Positions 35,101 to 46,480 of a stretch of 64,000 nt of DNA are shown piece after piece. Each line of letters starts with the position of its first letter. Position 1 is the stretch's first letter. The position numbers were made by a program, and so were the translations under genes. Below the pieces are notes generated by a model. It was not told the origin of the DNA. It did no database searches and was given only the letters and a program-made list of their open reading frames with translations. This stretch comes from Pegoplata infirma (taxonomy: Eukaryota; Arthropoda; Insecta; Diptera; Anthomyiidae). The stretch is taken from NCBI GenBank assembly GCA_963921195.1, contig OY992539.1, forward strand, positions 43,410,657-43,474,656, given 5' to 3'.

Positions 35101-35732
35101 GTTTAGATAAGGGTACTTCATCCAAAAGCAAAGAAAAAGTCTCCCTATATTTCACCCAGTTTGTTCTCCTCAGATTTCTAGAGACTGTCTCAACCGGGGC
35201 ACGCTCCCTGAGTAAAAACTCAATGTAGCGATGATCTGAGAAAGAATGCTCTTCCAAAACTCTCCAGTCATCAATTCTATCAGACAATGTATCTGATACA
35301 AGTGTTACGTCAAGAACCTCTTGCCGCGTACTTGTAACGAAAGTTGGTTCACCACCCTTGTTACAAATATAGAGGTTAGTGCTTAACAAAAACTCCAAAA
35401 GTGATTCGCCTCTATCATTTGTGTCTGTACTTCCCCATATCGAATGATGTGCATTAGCATCACTACACACTACTAACTGGTGTCCCCTAGATTCAGACTC
35501 CCGAATTAGACCGACAACCTTCTCCGGGGGTATTGACCCCGGATTAGGAAAATACGCAGAGGCGAGCCAAATAGACTTCCCATGAAGCTCTAAGCTAGCC
35601 GCTGTAACATCCATATCACTAAAAGTTGATAAAAAGAATATATTTAAGCCATTTTTTGCCAAGATGCAGGCTCTTGGTGAGCCCTCACCTTTGGCAACCA
35701 CCAACTTAAACCCAGGGGTCTTCAATCCGCAA
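32168..35732 (-). mobile_element. 5'-truncated non-LTR retrotransposon, LOA/I-like clade
   Basis: Inserted on the minus strand between two copies of the 9-bp duplication ACTTTAGCT. The 3' end consists of a ~100-bp untranslated region ending in AACCTAACCTAACCT, a short tandem tail instead of poly(A). The 5' end is cut inside the endonuclease domain, so ORF1 (gag-like), the promoter and the beginning of ORF2 are missing. 5' truncation is the usual product of incomplete target-primed reverse transcription. The single uninterrupted frame over 3.4 kb suggests a young insertion. Confidence 0.85.
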
Positions 35733-35800
35733 ACTTTAGCTGAACTTAATTCTGTGAAAAAAAAGAAAAAATTAAGTGAAGTGTTAGTGTATAAAATCAA
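32267..35800 (-). CDS. Non-LTR retrotransposon ORF2: endonuclease (partial), reverse transcriptase, RNase H, zinc knuckle
   Basis: This 1177-residue frame encodes the enzymes for target-primed reverse transcription. An APE-type endonuclease spans residues ~24-200 and retains the SDAN segment (D114) and the catalytic SDH (D189, H190), but lacks its N-terminal active-site segments. The reverse transcriptase spans ~380-700 with motif A FLDIEGAF (D549), GTPQGG and YADD (637-640). RNase H spans ~895-1025 with TDGS D900, E935, D961 and D1013, all present. A CX2C...HX4C zinc knuckle lies at 1114-1133. An RNase H after the RT, plus the endonuclease style, points to the LOA or I group and away from Jockey. 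Residues 1-22 and part of codon 23 come from the flanking MITE and target duplication, so the annotated Met is fortuitous; the element-derived part starts at CGLKTPGF. The copy should not be autonomous. Confidence 0.9.
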   Translation of the reverse strand: MILYTNTSLNFFFFFTELSSAKVCGLKTPGFKLVVAKGEGSPRACILAKNGLNIFFLSTFSDMDVTAASLELHGKSIWLASAYFPNPGSIPPEKVVGLIRESESRGHQLVVCSDANAHHSIWGSTDTNDRGESLLEFLLSTNLYICNKGGEPTFVTSTRQEVLDVTLVSDTLSDRIDDWRVLEEHSFSDHRYIEFLLRERAPVETVSRNLRRTNWVKYRETFSLLLDEVPLSKPHSLAQIDCLVDHITNVCNRCLDASCPSAKPRGKKKPPWWSNELQTSRDSCRKLFNKAKFSRADEDWSAYRLQLKSYKKMIRNAKCDSWKNFCGNIEDVSEASRLRKVLASSPCTLGYLKDPNGVWSSSSGESLDLLLNTHFPGNSMTPFQALERSDAQASEIASEIINMPTLIWAIKSFRPYKSPGPDGIIPAELQQVSDYIAPLLYNLYTACINWSYIPLKWRDTRVVFIPKAGKSSHTAPKDFRPISLSSFLLKTMERMIDSYLRRVIDPRLLSTKQHAYSKGRSTETALHELVGTIERSLSVKEYTMVAFLDIEGAFNNVIPESIILALSGLGVKREIVLMVESLLASRRITSELGASVISRFVNRGTPQGGVLSPLLWNLALNSMLLSLEARGCHVVAYADDVAIAVKGKHLPTLRDILQGSLKDLSKWARDCGLGVNPSKTELVLFTRKNKIPAFDPIFLDGTEITFSDGAKYLGVFLDRKLNFRRNIEERVRKATIALYSCKRAIGKRWGFSPQVVHWIYTAVVRPILLYGIIVWWPALETKSNCVFITKVQRMASMCITGALRTTPTAALEILLHLLPLDILGRQYAAASAIRLNSTLQWRSSDCGHSTILKKITIPQNVDCAPSLSLFERHFTTMIPSRESWMGDTPGSGATINFYTDGSRLHEQVGFGVYSEELGLSLARRLPDHCSVYQAEMLAIKEVADWLSCNVLSTTAVNIYTDSQAAVKSLDSMFLKTRSALNCRTSLNEMAKQFNIRLIWVPGHRDIPGNCKADELARLGTTLQVPTELECVGMPLETCKQNLRLCSATETNQRWANGWTCETTRLIWPSLNQGRTSELISLPRGEISTVVSIITGHCLIGKHAERLNVPSNDFCRSCMVEEELETIEHFICHCPALSGQRFASLGSRELYDLSDLSDVKIQHLRSFIRSSNWFNDRD
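35733..35741. repeat. Target-site duplication, right copy
   Basis: ACTTTAGCT, matching 32159-32167. It marks the truncated 5' end of the minus-strand retrotransposon. Confidence 0.75.
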
Positions 35801-36079
35801 TATTTAACAAACTTACAATTTTTTACAAAAAGTTTAGCTGAATTTAACTAATGTTTTTGTTAATACATAAAAAATATTACGAAATTTTCAGCTGAATTTT
35901 TAGTTAAAGTTACGTTTTTTTTGCTACATTCATTCTACGAAAAGTTAACTAAATATTTTTAGTTAAATTAACTAGAAATTTAGTAGGTTCAAAAAAAAGT
36001 TAAATTTAACTAAATTTTTAAAACTTTACAGTTTTATTTTTTTGAGTGTAAAACTTTGATAAATTTTATATTCACTTAA

Positions 36080-36281
36080 GGGTACTTTCCACTATCACAC
36101 TTTTCCATTATACATATCAAAATCTACCAACTTCCTAAAGATTTTTGGATTCTTTTTTGATTGAAACCTAGTCGTATGTAATAAGTGAACTATTTCTGGC
36201 CAAAATTTTTCAAAAAAATATTTCGCTAACATGGTGAAATTACGCTTGTATAATGGAAATGTGTGATAGTGAAAAGTACCC
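36080..36281. mobile_element. 202-bp MITE with TTAA-type flanks
   Basis: The left end is GGGTACTTTCCACTATCACA. The right-end inverse is GGGTACTTTTCACTATCACA. Both continue with near-identical 'cttttccattatac' / 'catttccattatac'. The left flank is TTAA and the right flank is TTTAA. A TTAA target recalls piggyBac, but the ends are not the usual CCC...GGG, so the family is left open. Confidence 0.65.
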
Positions 36282-36345
36282 TTTAATAGAATCCAAGCAG
36301 AAGCTCTGAAAAAAATGCCTCCCTAGTTTTTACAACATGTAGGCA

Positions 36346-37733
36346 CACTGAAAAAAATAACCTTCCTGATATTAATGAAACGGATTCATTATTTTGTTTT
36401 CATTACTTAAATGAAGGAATTCATAAGCTGATTGAAATTTCATGCATGTTATGAACAAATTTTATGAAACTTGTTTCATTAGATTTCATAATTTCATTAA
36501 AAAATGTCATAAGATTTTTAGAACTAAATACAACTCTGCGTTGCGAATAAGAGAAAGAAAACAAAACAAAAACATACGAGGTTTTATTACACCACGCGTG
36601 TTTAGTCTAATTGTAATTTTTACATGTGTGTTAACTTTTTTCTAATAAAATAAAATAATTTTATATTTTTTTGCTTTGTTATTGAAACCTGTGTGTGTGT
36701 TATGCTGGTTATATCTAATTGAAATTACAAGTGAAAAGTTCCGTATAAGTGTTTCTTTTGACTGTTGCTTATAAAATATAATATAATTTGCAACAGAAAA
36801 ATAGTTTTTTAAGTCATTAAAATTTTGTGATGAAATGTAGAGTAATTTGTGTTGTTCCATTGCTACGTTGTTGCTACGTTTTGGCAGCACGTGTTTTTAA
36901 AGTCATCGCGTTTTTGTCTTTTATAGTTTACCTTATATGGCAATTCAGACCAATTTAAGTTTGGAGTAAAATTTTGTTGTGTGTAAAAACTTGGTGAAAA
37001 CCATAAAAAGTGTGCAATTATGTGTCATGTCACAGACTCAATTCCGTTCGGAAGTGGAATAAGTGGTTCACTCGTAAAACGCAAAGCAAATACTTTTTTT
37101 CGGAATGAAACCACTTTTAGCAATTCAATTCCACTTTGATTTTTGAAAGTGATTTCATTCCGAAAAAAAAAATTGTTTTGCGTTTTACGAGTAACAACTT
37201 TTTTCAAATCCGATCGGAATTGAGTCTGTGACATGCCCCTAAATAAAATTTCAGTGACGGTTACAGTGATGGTTACATGTGACTTACCAAAATTGTTATT
37301 AATGCAAATTTTCACTTATGGGTGTATGATACGTGCTGTTTTTAGGTAACTTGTTCCTAACTTGATTAGGGGCTTTCTATGGAAATTTTGATAACTTTAA
37401 CCAACATGAATTTATCGTAATTCCCATATCAAAACCTTAATAAAGTTAGCAACTAGTTACTTGTAAAAAGCAATTATCATACGCTCATTACCAACTACTA
37501 TTTCACATTTAATCAATGGATATTTTCATACATTTTATGAAAAACTTCATAAAACGTTTCAAACAAGTTCTACGAATATTTTCATTATTTATATGCAAGT
37601 TTTCATTGAAAGGAACTTTAATGACACCAGGTTTATTAATCAAATGAAACCTGTCTTCGGTTGAAAACGTGAGTCATTTTTCATTAAGGTTAAGTCAATT
37701 TTCATTAATTTCACGAAGCTATTTTTTTCAGTG
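36346..37733. mobile_element. MITE with CACTGAAAAAAATA ends
   Basis: Ends are CACTGAAAAAAATAACCTTC and TATTTTTTTCAGTG. Subterminal words such as 'aatgaaacggattcatt' and 'ttcattaatttc' occur on both sides. CACTGAAAA-type ends recall the CACAGAAAA and CACTC groups. A small palindromic MITE (37026-37235) is nested inside. It has CA on both flanks. Confidence 0.6.
37026..37235. mobile_element. 210-bp palindromic MITE
   Basis: The left end is CATGTCACAGACTCAATTCC and the right end is its inverse, extending through 'gttcgga' / 'tccgatc'. The interior 'gtaaaacgcaa' and 'ttgcgttttac' are also inverted, so nearly the whole element can fold into one hairpin. Confidence 0.72.
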
Positions 37734-38574
37734 CAATATGTGCTTTTTAATATTTTGTAAAGTTACTGCAGAATTTATGTAAAACTTTTTTCATTTTCCT
37801 TTAAAACATTTTAATATATTTCATATGGAGCGGATCCATAGTTTTATTTTCACTAACAAAGACACTATAAGAATTCCAAACTTTTTTGCAATTAATTCCT
37901 CGTATGGATGAATGTCAAAAGTTTATTAAAAATATTATTAAAGCAGCGTGAAAGCGCCCTTTTCAAAGAAATCGTGTACAGAATTTTAGGAAGAATTTAA
38001 GGCACTTTAATAATGTCCAAAGTCACTCAAATTGTATTAAAGCAACAAAAAAATATTAAAATTAGTAAATTTTTCTTAGTCCTTAAAATTAACTAAAAGT
38101 AAAAGTGTCCTTTGTCAACCTTTAAATTAAAAAAAAATATACAAAAAAAAAATTTAAAAAAAAATTGTAATCTTCTTGTAAAAAGGGTTACATTTTCTAT
38201 TTATATGATTATATTGCCACTTGGATAACACATAAGTGACAGATGAAGAAAACAAGTTATTAAAAACTTTTAAAATTTAAAATCTAAAAACTTTTGCTGC
38301 AATATTGTGAACAAAAACTGAAATATTAAAAAAAAAGGAAAATTTAAATGTCAAGTGTTATGTTAAAATACAGAAATGCTGGAAATGTAAATTTCTTCTT
38401 TATAAAAAAGCACTTCATCTACCAAAATACAAAAAAAAAACAATAAAAGCAAAAAGATGTGAAAGATCTCAAGAAACAAAAAAAAATAAGACACATTTGG
38501 TGACAAAAACTTTTTAAGAACTCACAAAATTTTTAATATTTCGTGGCGCTCAGTTTAAAATGCCATCCAGTCCT
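37734..38574. other. AT-rich DNA, nothing recognised
   Basis: No TIR, satellite or coding signal recognised. A possible unique host segment. Confidence 0.35.
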
Positions 38575-39545
38575 GACAGATTCTGAAAATTTCGCAAAAT
38601 CAATAACTGAGATTAAAAAAAATTTCCTTTGGAAAAAGTCTCAGATTCTGAACATATAGAAAAAGTCTCGGACATATTTTTCCTATAGAAAAAGTCTCAG
38701 ATTCTGAAACAATTTTCTAAGCGAAAAAGTCTCTGATTCTGAAACATTTGTCTTACAGAAAAGTCTCAGATTCTGAAACACTTTTCATATGGAAAAAGGT
38801 TCATATTCAGATTCATTTTTCCTATTGAAAAAGTATCAGATTCTGAAACATTTTTCCTATAGAAAAAGTCTCTGATACTGAGACAGATTATGAGACATTT
38901 GTCCTTTAACAAAAAGTCCCACATGCAGAGACATTTTTCATATAGAAAAAGCCCACATTCTGAGACATTTCTTTTATAAAAAAGTATAAATTTCTAAAAC
39001 ATTTTTCCTATATAGGAAAGTCTCCGATTTTAAGACATTTTTCCTTTTGCAAATTCTTAAATCCTAAGATATTTTGCTTAAAGAAAATGCCTTAGAATCT
39101 GATTCTGAGACATTTTTGATAAAGAAAAAGTCTTTGATTTTGAGACATTTTTACGTAGTGAGACATTTTTCCTATAGAAAAAGAAAATATTCCTAAAGAA
39201 AAAGTCTCAGATTCTGAGACACACTTTCCTACAGAAGAAGTCTCAATTTTTGATACATTTTCCCTATAGAAAAAACTCAGATTATTAAGAGACATTTTTT
39301 CTTAAGAAGAAGTGTCAGATTCTAAGACATTTTCCCTATAGAAAAGTCTCAGATTCTGAGAAATTTTTCCTACAGAAGAAGTGTCAGATTCTGAGATATT
39401 TTTCCTATAGAAGAAGGTCACATTCTGTGACATTTTGCAAATTTCTCAAATTCTGAGACATTTTTCCTATAGAAAAAGTCTCAGGTTCAGAGAAATTTTT
39501 ATAGAAAAAATTTTGCAATGTAAATGTCTTATATTTTGAGATATT
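38575..39545. repeat. 35-bp minisatellite (TCTCAGATTCTGAGACATTT)
   Basis: About 27 diverged units of consensus 'tctcagattctgagacattt' + 'ttcctatagaaaaag'. Each unit carries the perfect inverted repeat TCTCAG-att-CTGAGA. Divergence varies along the array, so it is an old locus. Related shorter arrays lie at 49938-50245 and 54470-54625. Confidence 0.88.
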
Positions 39546-40193
39546 TTCTTGGCACCGAAACTCTGTTCAGCAGTTTAATCAAATTTTGGGGTATGAAGCG
39601 TATGTGTGACTTGTTTTTACTAAAATTTAGGCTGGATTACTCAATGATCCGTTATAAAATAACTCTCCGTTAAATTTAAATTTTTCATACAAATTTTGAC
39701 ATAAGGCTCCGTTAAATCGGCAGTTAGCAGCTAACTTTTCATTGAGTAATCCGCCCTTAAAGTTACGAAATATTTAGTATAACCAGTGGGTGTCAGATTA
39801 TAAGGGGCCGAAAAAAATGCACTCTTATTTTACAAAGGAAAAAATGGTTCTCTAAATGCATGAAAGAAAATATCTGCAAATTTTTTAAAAAAATGCTGCA
39901 AAATCAGGGGAAAAAGAAGAAGAGTAGGCAAAATGCTCCAAAATCAGGGGAAAAAGTAGGGAAGTTAGTTAACAGAGAATTTTAATAACGGAAATAGTGG
40001 CAATCCTCTTAATATAGATATGTAATCCTCTCAATAATAGTGGTAAAATTTACTCATTTTCTAATCCTCTTTTGATCTTTTTACAAAATTTTTAAATTTC
40101 TGCAATACATTAAGTGTACCAATTTTCATATACTTGCAGACTGATTTTGGGTCCTTTCAAACTCTCTTACTTTCCTTACCCTATGAGTATAAC
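39546..40193. other. AT-rich DNA, short duplication only
   Basis: A local direct duplication, 'aaaatcaggggaaaaagaag' (39901) and 'aaaatcaggggaaaaagtag' (39940). The words 'attactcaatgatccgttat' and 'cattgagtaatccgcc' near 39635-39755 form a short inverted pair that may be a decayed MITE. No gene. Confidence 0.4.
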
Positions 40194-40887
40194 TACACTC
40201 AAAAAAAAAACCTTGGAAAGTTACCAAAAAATCTCGTGATTTTACGAGGCTATTCTCGTAAAATATGACGTAGGTAAAATTCTCGTAAAATTACGAGGAT
40301 TTCCTCGTAATTTTGAATGCGCCATAAATTGGTAAAATAACCAATTTTATTGGTAAAAATATTGTTATAAAACCGGAAAAATAAAAAAAAATAAAATGTT
40401 AAACTTACAAGAAAAAATGGTAAATATATTTAAAAAAATGGTAACCAAAATGGTAAATTTACAATTTTTTTATTGTTAAACAACATAAATCCTCGTAATA
40501 AAATCATTTTTGTAAAATAACTGTTTTTTGTAAATTAATTAGAATCCTCGTAATCAATTTTTCAAAATTTTTTCAACTTTTTTAAAAATATTTTTCAATA
40601 AAAAAAAAAAAAATTACAAAAAAAAACAGTTTTTTTGTAATTCAACTAGAATCCTCGTAATAAAAACTTTGTTGTAAAATTACAGTTTTTTTTTGTAAAA
40701 TAACCTTTCAAAATTGTAGAATACAATTACAAAAATAAACTTGTAAAATTACCAATAAAACTGTAGTTCTCGTTTGAGCAAAGTACACGATTTTTTGTGA
40801 AAAAACAAGGAAAATTGTTAAATATTGGTAGAACGGGATTACAAGGCATTTTACCAGGCGTTTTACCAGTTTATTTTTTTGAGTGTA
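40194..40887. mobile_element. 694-bp CACTC-type MITE
   Basis: Ends are TACACTCAAAAAAAAAACCT and TTTTTTTGAGTGTA. The interior has 'tctcgtaaaattacgagg', 'gttaaatattggtagaacgg' and 'aaaattgtaaa' modules, related to the 'attactagaaaaagtct' subfamily but with more CTCGTAA words. Confidence 0.68.
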
Positions 40888-40925
40888 CGAAATATTTCGT
40901 GAAAATACAAAATATTTTTGTATAT

Positions 40926-42422
40926 ATGAGGCATTCCACACCAAATGTCCAGCGAAAAAAAAACATGTATACCGTAAACTTTTGAATAGGTTGTATGGAT
41001 AGCCCTATATTGAACTTGCGTTTTTGGTTTTTCAATTTTTCAAAAACTGGGCTACGGAGGCGTGGTCAAATATTGGAAAAATGGTCAAATTTGTGGCGAG
41101 TTGCCTTGATTAAATATTTATCACATTAAAACGGAATGCGCCACAATCTCAAAAATATACATTCTTATATAGTTTTGTATGGGCTATCGATTAAAATTTT
41201 TTTTGGCAAATTTTCAGAACCCGTTCTTAAATTTTCCATTTTTAAAAAAGTAAATTTATCAAAAATCCGGCCACTTTTTTTTAATTTTTTAAGTTTAGAT
41301 GTTTGTTCATCCTCAAAAAAAAAATCAGACATGCGTTTTTCGTTTTTTTTTTCGAGAAAAACGCATTTGAATTTTAAATTTTATAACAATTTTGTAATTT
41401 GCTTGTATTTTCTTGTTTTAACGTTGCGAATAAGTATTATTAATTGCATAAATATTACTCATACGCTCTGTTGGAGCAAGAAAATATAAGCAAATTACTA
41501 AATTGTTACGAAATTTAAAATTCAAATGCGATTTTCTCGAAAAAAATAACCGAAAAAACCGTGTCTGAATTTTTTTGTGTGGATGGACAAACATCTTAAC
41601 TTAAAAAAAAAAAAAATTAAGAAAAAACAAGTAGAAAAGTAAAATTCGACTTTGTCGAATCTATGAATACCCTCCACAATGCATTTTTTAAACGTGAAAA
41701 AATTAACAATTTTGATTAGAAATATTTTATTTTGGGTAAAAAACTCTTTTTTTGTCATTAAAAAAAAAAAAAATACTAATTTTATTTTTTGAGTGTAAAA
41801 TTTTTTTCGAGTGTAATGTTTTTTTTTTTACTGTTAAAATAGTTCTGAGTGAAAGCACGTACGTATGTACACAAAATATTGTAATTTTTGTAAAAAAAAA
41901 CTAAAATTTTTTTTTGAGTGTAAAATTTTTTTTGAGTGTAAAATTTTTTTCGAGTGTAATTTTTAATTTACCAATGCTTTTAAAACTAAACAAGTTTAAA
42001 AAGCATTGCTTTAAAACTAAACAAGTTTGAAAAACATTGTTAAGTTACCACCAATGCTTTAAAAACTTGTTTAACATGTGGCATGAAAGATAAAACAAAT
42101 CTGAAATTCGGGGTTTTGCTTATAACTTTTGAACCACTTGACCGATTGAGCTGAAATTTAATGCCAAACAGACTTAAGGAACGGAAAAGAAACATGTTAA
42201 GCTTCAGCATTCGCATTATTGTCTTTTGAAAGTTATCGTGGTTTTTATCTCGTAAATTCGCGAAACACCCTTGCCGAAATTTACTCTTTTACCCATAACT
42301 TTTGAACCACTGAACCGATTTGGCTGGGTTGCAACACCAACCTAACCAGGTAAAAGACCAACATATATGCCGAACTTCAGTAGCCTCTGTAAAGTCTTTC
42401 AAAAGTTGGCGTGTTTTCTACG

Positions 42423-42454
<32 letters not shown>

Positions 42455-42969
42455 GACGGACATCGCTAGATCACCTTTAAATCGATCGAGGATTATAACT
42501 ATATATACTTTATGGGGTCCTAGACCAATATTTCGATATGTTACAAACGGAATGACAAACTTATATAAACCCGCTATCACTAGAGTGGAGGGTATAAAAA
42601 AAAAGTGGCCGGATTTTTGATAAATTGACTTTTTTAAAAAATGGGAAATTTCAAAACGGGTTCTGAAAATTTTCCAAAAAAAAAAAAAAAATGTAATCGG
42701 TAGTCCATACAAAACTATATAAGAATGTAAATTGTTAAGATGGTGGTGCATTCCGTTTTAACGTGATAAATATTTAATCAAGGCAACTTGCCACAAATTT
42801 GACCATTTTTCCAATATTTGACCACGCCTCCTAAGCCCAGTTTTTGAAAAATTAAAAAACTAAAAACGCAATTTTATATGTTGCATATAGAGCTATTCAA
42901 ACAACCTATTCAGAAATTTACGGGACACATGTTTTTCTGTAGCGGGACATTTGGTGTGTAATGCCTCAT
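40926..42969. mobile_element. Long fold-back, ATGAGGCATTCC ends, with nested mini-me
   Basis: The left end is ATGAGGCATTCCACACCAAA. The right end is the inverse form (gtgtgtaatgcctcat). The arms match in inverted orientation, for example 'ggctacggaggcgtggtcaa' at 41049 and 'gaccacgcctcctaagccca' at 42820. The symmetry centre is about 41430. The right arm is interrupted by the mini-me at 41627-42600. AT flanks each end. A half-copy is at 48450-48990. The 117- and 124-residue ORFs in the arms are mirror readings of the repeat. Confidence 0.8.
41627..42600 (+). mobile_element. Mini-me-like element, subfamily A, nearly complete
   Basis: It starts ACAAGTAGAAAAGTAAAATT with the hairpin 'attcgactttgtcgaat', then tgaataccctccac, the GAGTGTAAAATTTTTTT array (41790-41960), and two 'ataacttttgaaccact' modules. 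A (GACA)n/(GACG)n tract is near 42421-42461. It ends tcactagagtggagggtata. It lies inside the right arm of the fold-back at 40926-42969. Confidence 0.72.
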
Positions 42970-43264
42970 ATACGAATTAAACTTTCTCACCAGTTTATCG
43001 TTAAATCTGACATTTTTATCCTTTCCAAGATTGGCACACTCTATCATATAACTATATTATTTAGTAACCATACCTTAGTTTCCACAATTTCATCAGTTGT
43101 CCCCGTCCACCATTTTACGTAAAATTTAGTTTAAAAAAAAGTTTAAATATTTTTTTTTTTTAAATATTTATGAATATTTTAATTATTTTATTACGAATTT
43201 GTTTAAAATAAAATAACAGTTAAACACTGCTGTGGCATATTCCATCATATGGTAGAGAGTACAT
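42970..43264. other. AT-rich spacer between two fold-backs
   Basis: No supported feature. Confidence 0.35.
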
Positions 43265-45302
43265 ATGGGGCATTCCAGGCCAAATCACTCACTTTTAGAC
43301 CCGACCCCTTTCGATTTATATTATTTTTGGATATGTTTTAGTTCTTATTAAATGTAACTTGGACACCAATTTTCAGCATTTTATTCCAAGATGGTGTTGA
43401 TTTCAAAATGGCGATTTTTTCAAAAAAATGGAAAAATTTTAATTTTCAATTAATTTTGACCAGTTAAAAATATAGATATCTTAAAAAAAGTTGGACAACG
43501 TTTTGTTTGTATTTAAATGTAGTTTTAGAAAAAAATATTAAAAAAAATTATTCGAAGTAATTATCACTTATTTTTTAACGTTTAAAAATTAAAATCGACT
43601 TTTTGAAAAAGTCCGAAAGCTTAGATTTTTTTTTACAAACGTCTAAAAGTTCTACTCTTAATTACACAACTTTTAAGCCATAATTTGAGATGTGATCGCA
43701 ATTTGTTCAATTTTTTTTTTTCAAATTTTGAAAATTGCACCTTTTATTTTTTGACTCTGATTTATTTTATATGGTGCTCCAAAAAAAAACTAAATTGGTA
43801 GATACTGACCCTAACTTACCCTAGATATATTCATTTCGAGGCAAAGATACGCCTCACAAAAATTAAGAACGATCGGACATGAATAAGGTGTTCCGCATGG
43901 GCCTTGAAATTTAGAAAACGGATTACAAGGAAAAATATGATTTTTTTTCTGTTTTCTCAATTTTTTTTGGTATTTAAAGTTAAGTTTTAATTCAAGTGGT
44001 TACAGAATTATAATACGGAGTAAAATGTCTCTCTTATAAGGTACCAAAGACTGAAATCAGTTGAAAATCAGCCAAGTTATTACAAATTCCCCAGGCATCT
44101 AACGTATGGCAGAACACTTGATTAAGCAATTTAATACGATTTTGGAAATTCATTGAAATTTTCTACTGTAATAACATTTTTTAATTCTTCAAGTTCAAAT
44201 GTATTTAGATAACAAGTATTTTTCATATTGTGTTTTGCTAACATTTTTTAAATTAATGCTAAAAATGCCTGCATTTTCGACACCCTTTTGAAATCTCTAT
44301 TTTCAAAAAAAAAAAAATTTTTTGTTTTAAAATTTGGAAAAACCAAAAAAAATGTTACACTGAAACATGAATAATGAAAAAATGTTATTACAGTAGAAAA
44401 TTTCAATAAATTTAAAAAAAGGGACTCGTATTTTTTAATCAAGTGGTAATACACACGCTAGATGCCTGGGGAAGTTGTAATAACTTGGCTGATTTTCAAC
44501 CGATTTTAGTTTTTAGTACCTTATTAGAAAGGCATTTTACGCCACATCATAATTCTGTTATCACTTGAATTAAAACTTAACTTAAAATACCAAAAAAATT
44601 GCGAAAACAGAAAAAAATAAATATTTTTCCTTGTAATCCGTTTTTTAAACTGCAAGGACCATGCTAAACGCCTTACCCATCTCCGATCGTCCTAAATTTT
44701 TGTGAGACGTATTTTTACCTCGAAGTGCATATATCTTGGGTAAGTTAGGGTCAATATGTACCAATTTTTTTTTTGTTTGGAGCACCATATAAAATAAATC
44801 AGAGCCAAAAAATTAAAGGTGCAATTTTAAAAATTTAAAAAAAATTGAAAGAATTGTGATCACATCACAAATTATAGCTTAAAAGTTGCGTAATTTAGAG
44901 TAGAATTTTTATAGTTTTTTACAAAAAAAAATCGAAGGTTCCGGACTTTTTCAAAAAGTCGATTTTAATTTTTAAACGTCAAAAAATAAGTGATAATTAC
45001 TTCGAATAATTTTTTCATATTTTTTTTTCTAAAACTACATTTAAATACCAACAAAACGTTGTCCAACTTTTATTAAAATATTTATATTTTTTAATGGTCA
45101 AAATTAATTAAAAATATCAATTTCTTATTTTTTTTGAGAAAATCGCCATTTTGAAAAATTGATTACTCAACACCATCTTGAAATAAAAGGCTGAAAATTG
45201 GTGTCCTAGTTGCATTTAATAAGTACTAAAACATATCAAAAAATAAAATAAATCGAAAGGGGTCGGGTCTAAAAGTGAGTGATTTGGCTTGGAATGCCCC
45301 AT
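43265..45302. mobile_element. 2.04-kb fold-back with ~930-bp arms, ATGGGGCATTCC ends
   Basis: The left end is ATGGGGCATTCCAGGCCAAA, the right end its inverse. Arms match over almost their whole length ('ttagacccgacccctttcga' at 43295 and 'tcgaaaggggtcgggtctaa' at 45253). The loop is around 44190-44360. AT flanks each end. Neither arm has a meaningful ORF. Confidence 0.87.
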
Positions 45303-46480
45303 ATACAAACATTTAACAAAAAAATAAGAAAAATACATAATTTTAACAAGTAGTTGTGCTAAAAAATTATTTGGTAAAAAAAGCAAATGTTGTGTTGACG
45401 TTATAAACGAGAAAACATATATTTTTTACAGCAAAGCCGCGATTAGCAAGATAGAGTTTTGCTGAAAAATCTATTTGAATAGAAAACAAACAAAAATATT
45501 TTAGGCACAATATGGGAGTACAAATTAAAGATTTTAAAATTTCAGTAGAACTGTTAAATATTTTATAAGCACGGTGTAAATTGAGGTGCAGGTGTTCATA
45601 TATGAAATCTTTTTATATATATAAAAATCTACAAAATTACGCATATACACAAACCTTTGTGTATGTATGCGAATTTTTATATGTATGAACAACGAAAAAA
45701 AATAATATAAAATAAAAGGAAGCACTTAACATCACTAACACTTAACCCAGTCAGCCTTAAAGATATACATATGCAGCAGTATACACATAAGTAATATATA
45801 CTTAACAAATACAAAAAACCCCAAAAAAAATCATACTTTGGGGAGTATGGAATCACTTAAGCCTCTCCTAGGGTTTAAATCAAATTTAACAACGTTTCAG
45901 TCTGAAGATATAAAACCAGGAAGGGGATTACAAATTTAACAAAAAAAATTTGTTTTTTGTTTTTAACACTTTCCATTTGTTAATATTGTAAAATATGCCA
46001 AATTATCAAGTTGAGTATTGAGTATCCCTTGACTCCCATTTTCATACAATGTATTCGTTTAAAAAAATTCATATTCTATATTATACGTAACAAAACAACT
46101 GCTACTACTTTGTTCTGACACATCAGTGACGTTTAAAATACAAAAAAAATATACAAAATGAAAAAAAAAATTTGAAAAGCGTGAACAAAATTCTTGTTGT
46201 CAAAGTTAACGCATGTACTTAATTAAACATTTTTTTAATTATTTCAAATTTAGAATATACACCTCTGTGAGCACAAACAACATGAGGTCGTTAGAAAGTT
46301 AATAAAGGTTTTGCAAACATTTTAACGTTAAAAAAAGTGAATACAAATAATTAATTAACAAAATTGTCTTTATACATGTGAAACATTTTTGTACAACTGC
46401 CATCAGGCACGTAGACAGAATTTTTTTTGGGCAATTTTTTTTTTTTTTTTAATTTTATGTTTTGAGCCAAAATCAACCCA
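45303..46480. other. AT-rich DNA without recognised repeats
   Basis: About 1.2 kb of sequence with few homopolymer runs and no TIR or satellite. It is a possible unique host segment. No credible ORF. Confidence 0.35.

Larger units (their letters stand above)
31864..36050. mobile_element. CACTC-type MITE split by a non-LTR retrotransposon
   Basis: Ends are TACACTCCTAAAAATAAAAC followed by tgtaaagtt, and the inverse of TACACTCAAAAAAATAAAAC followed by tgtaaagtt. Subterminal 'agttaaatttaac' words occur on both sides. Without the retrotransposon (32168-35732) and one copy of its target duplication, the MITE is about 613 bp. It directly abuts the TIR element ending at 31853. Confidence 0.78.

Noticed and set aside
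38575..39545. 35-bp regularly spaced palindromic repeats as a CRISPR array
   Set aside because: The units are contiguous and vary throughout, with no unique spacers. It is a minisatellite in a eukaryotic context.
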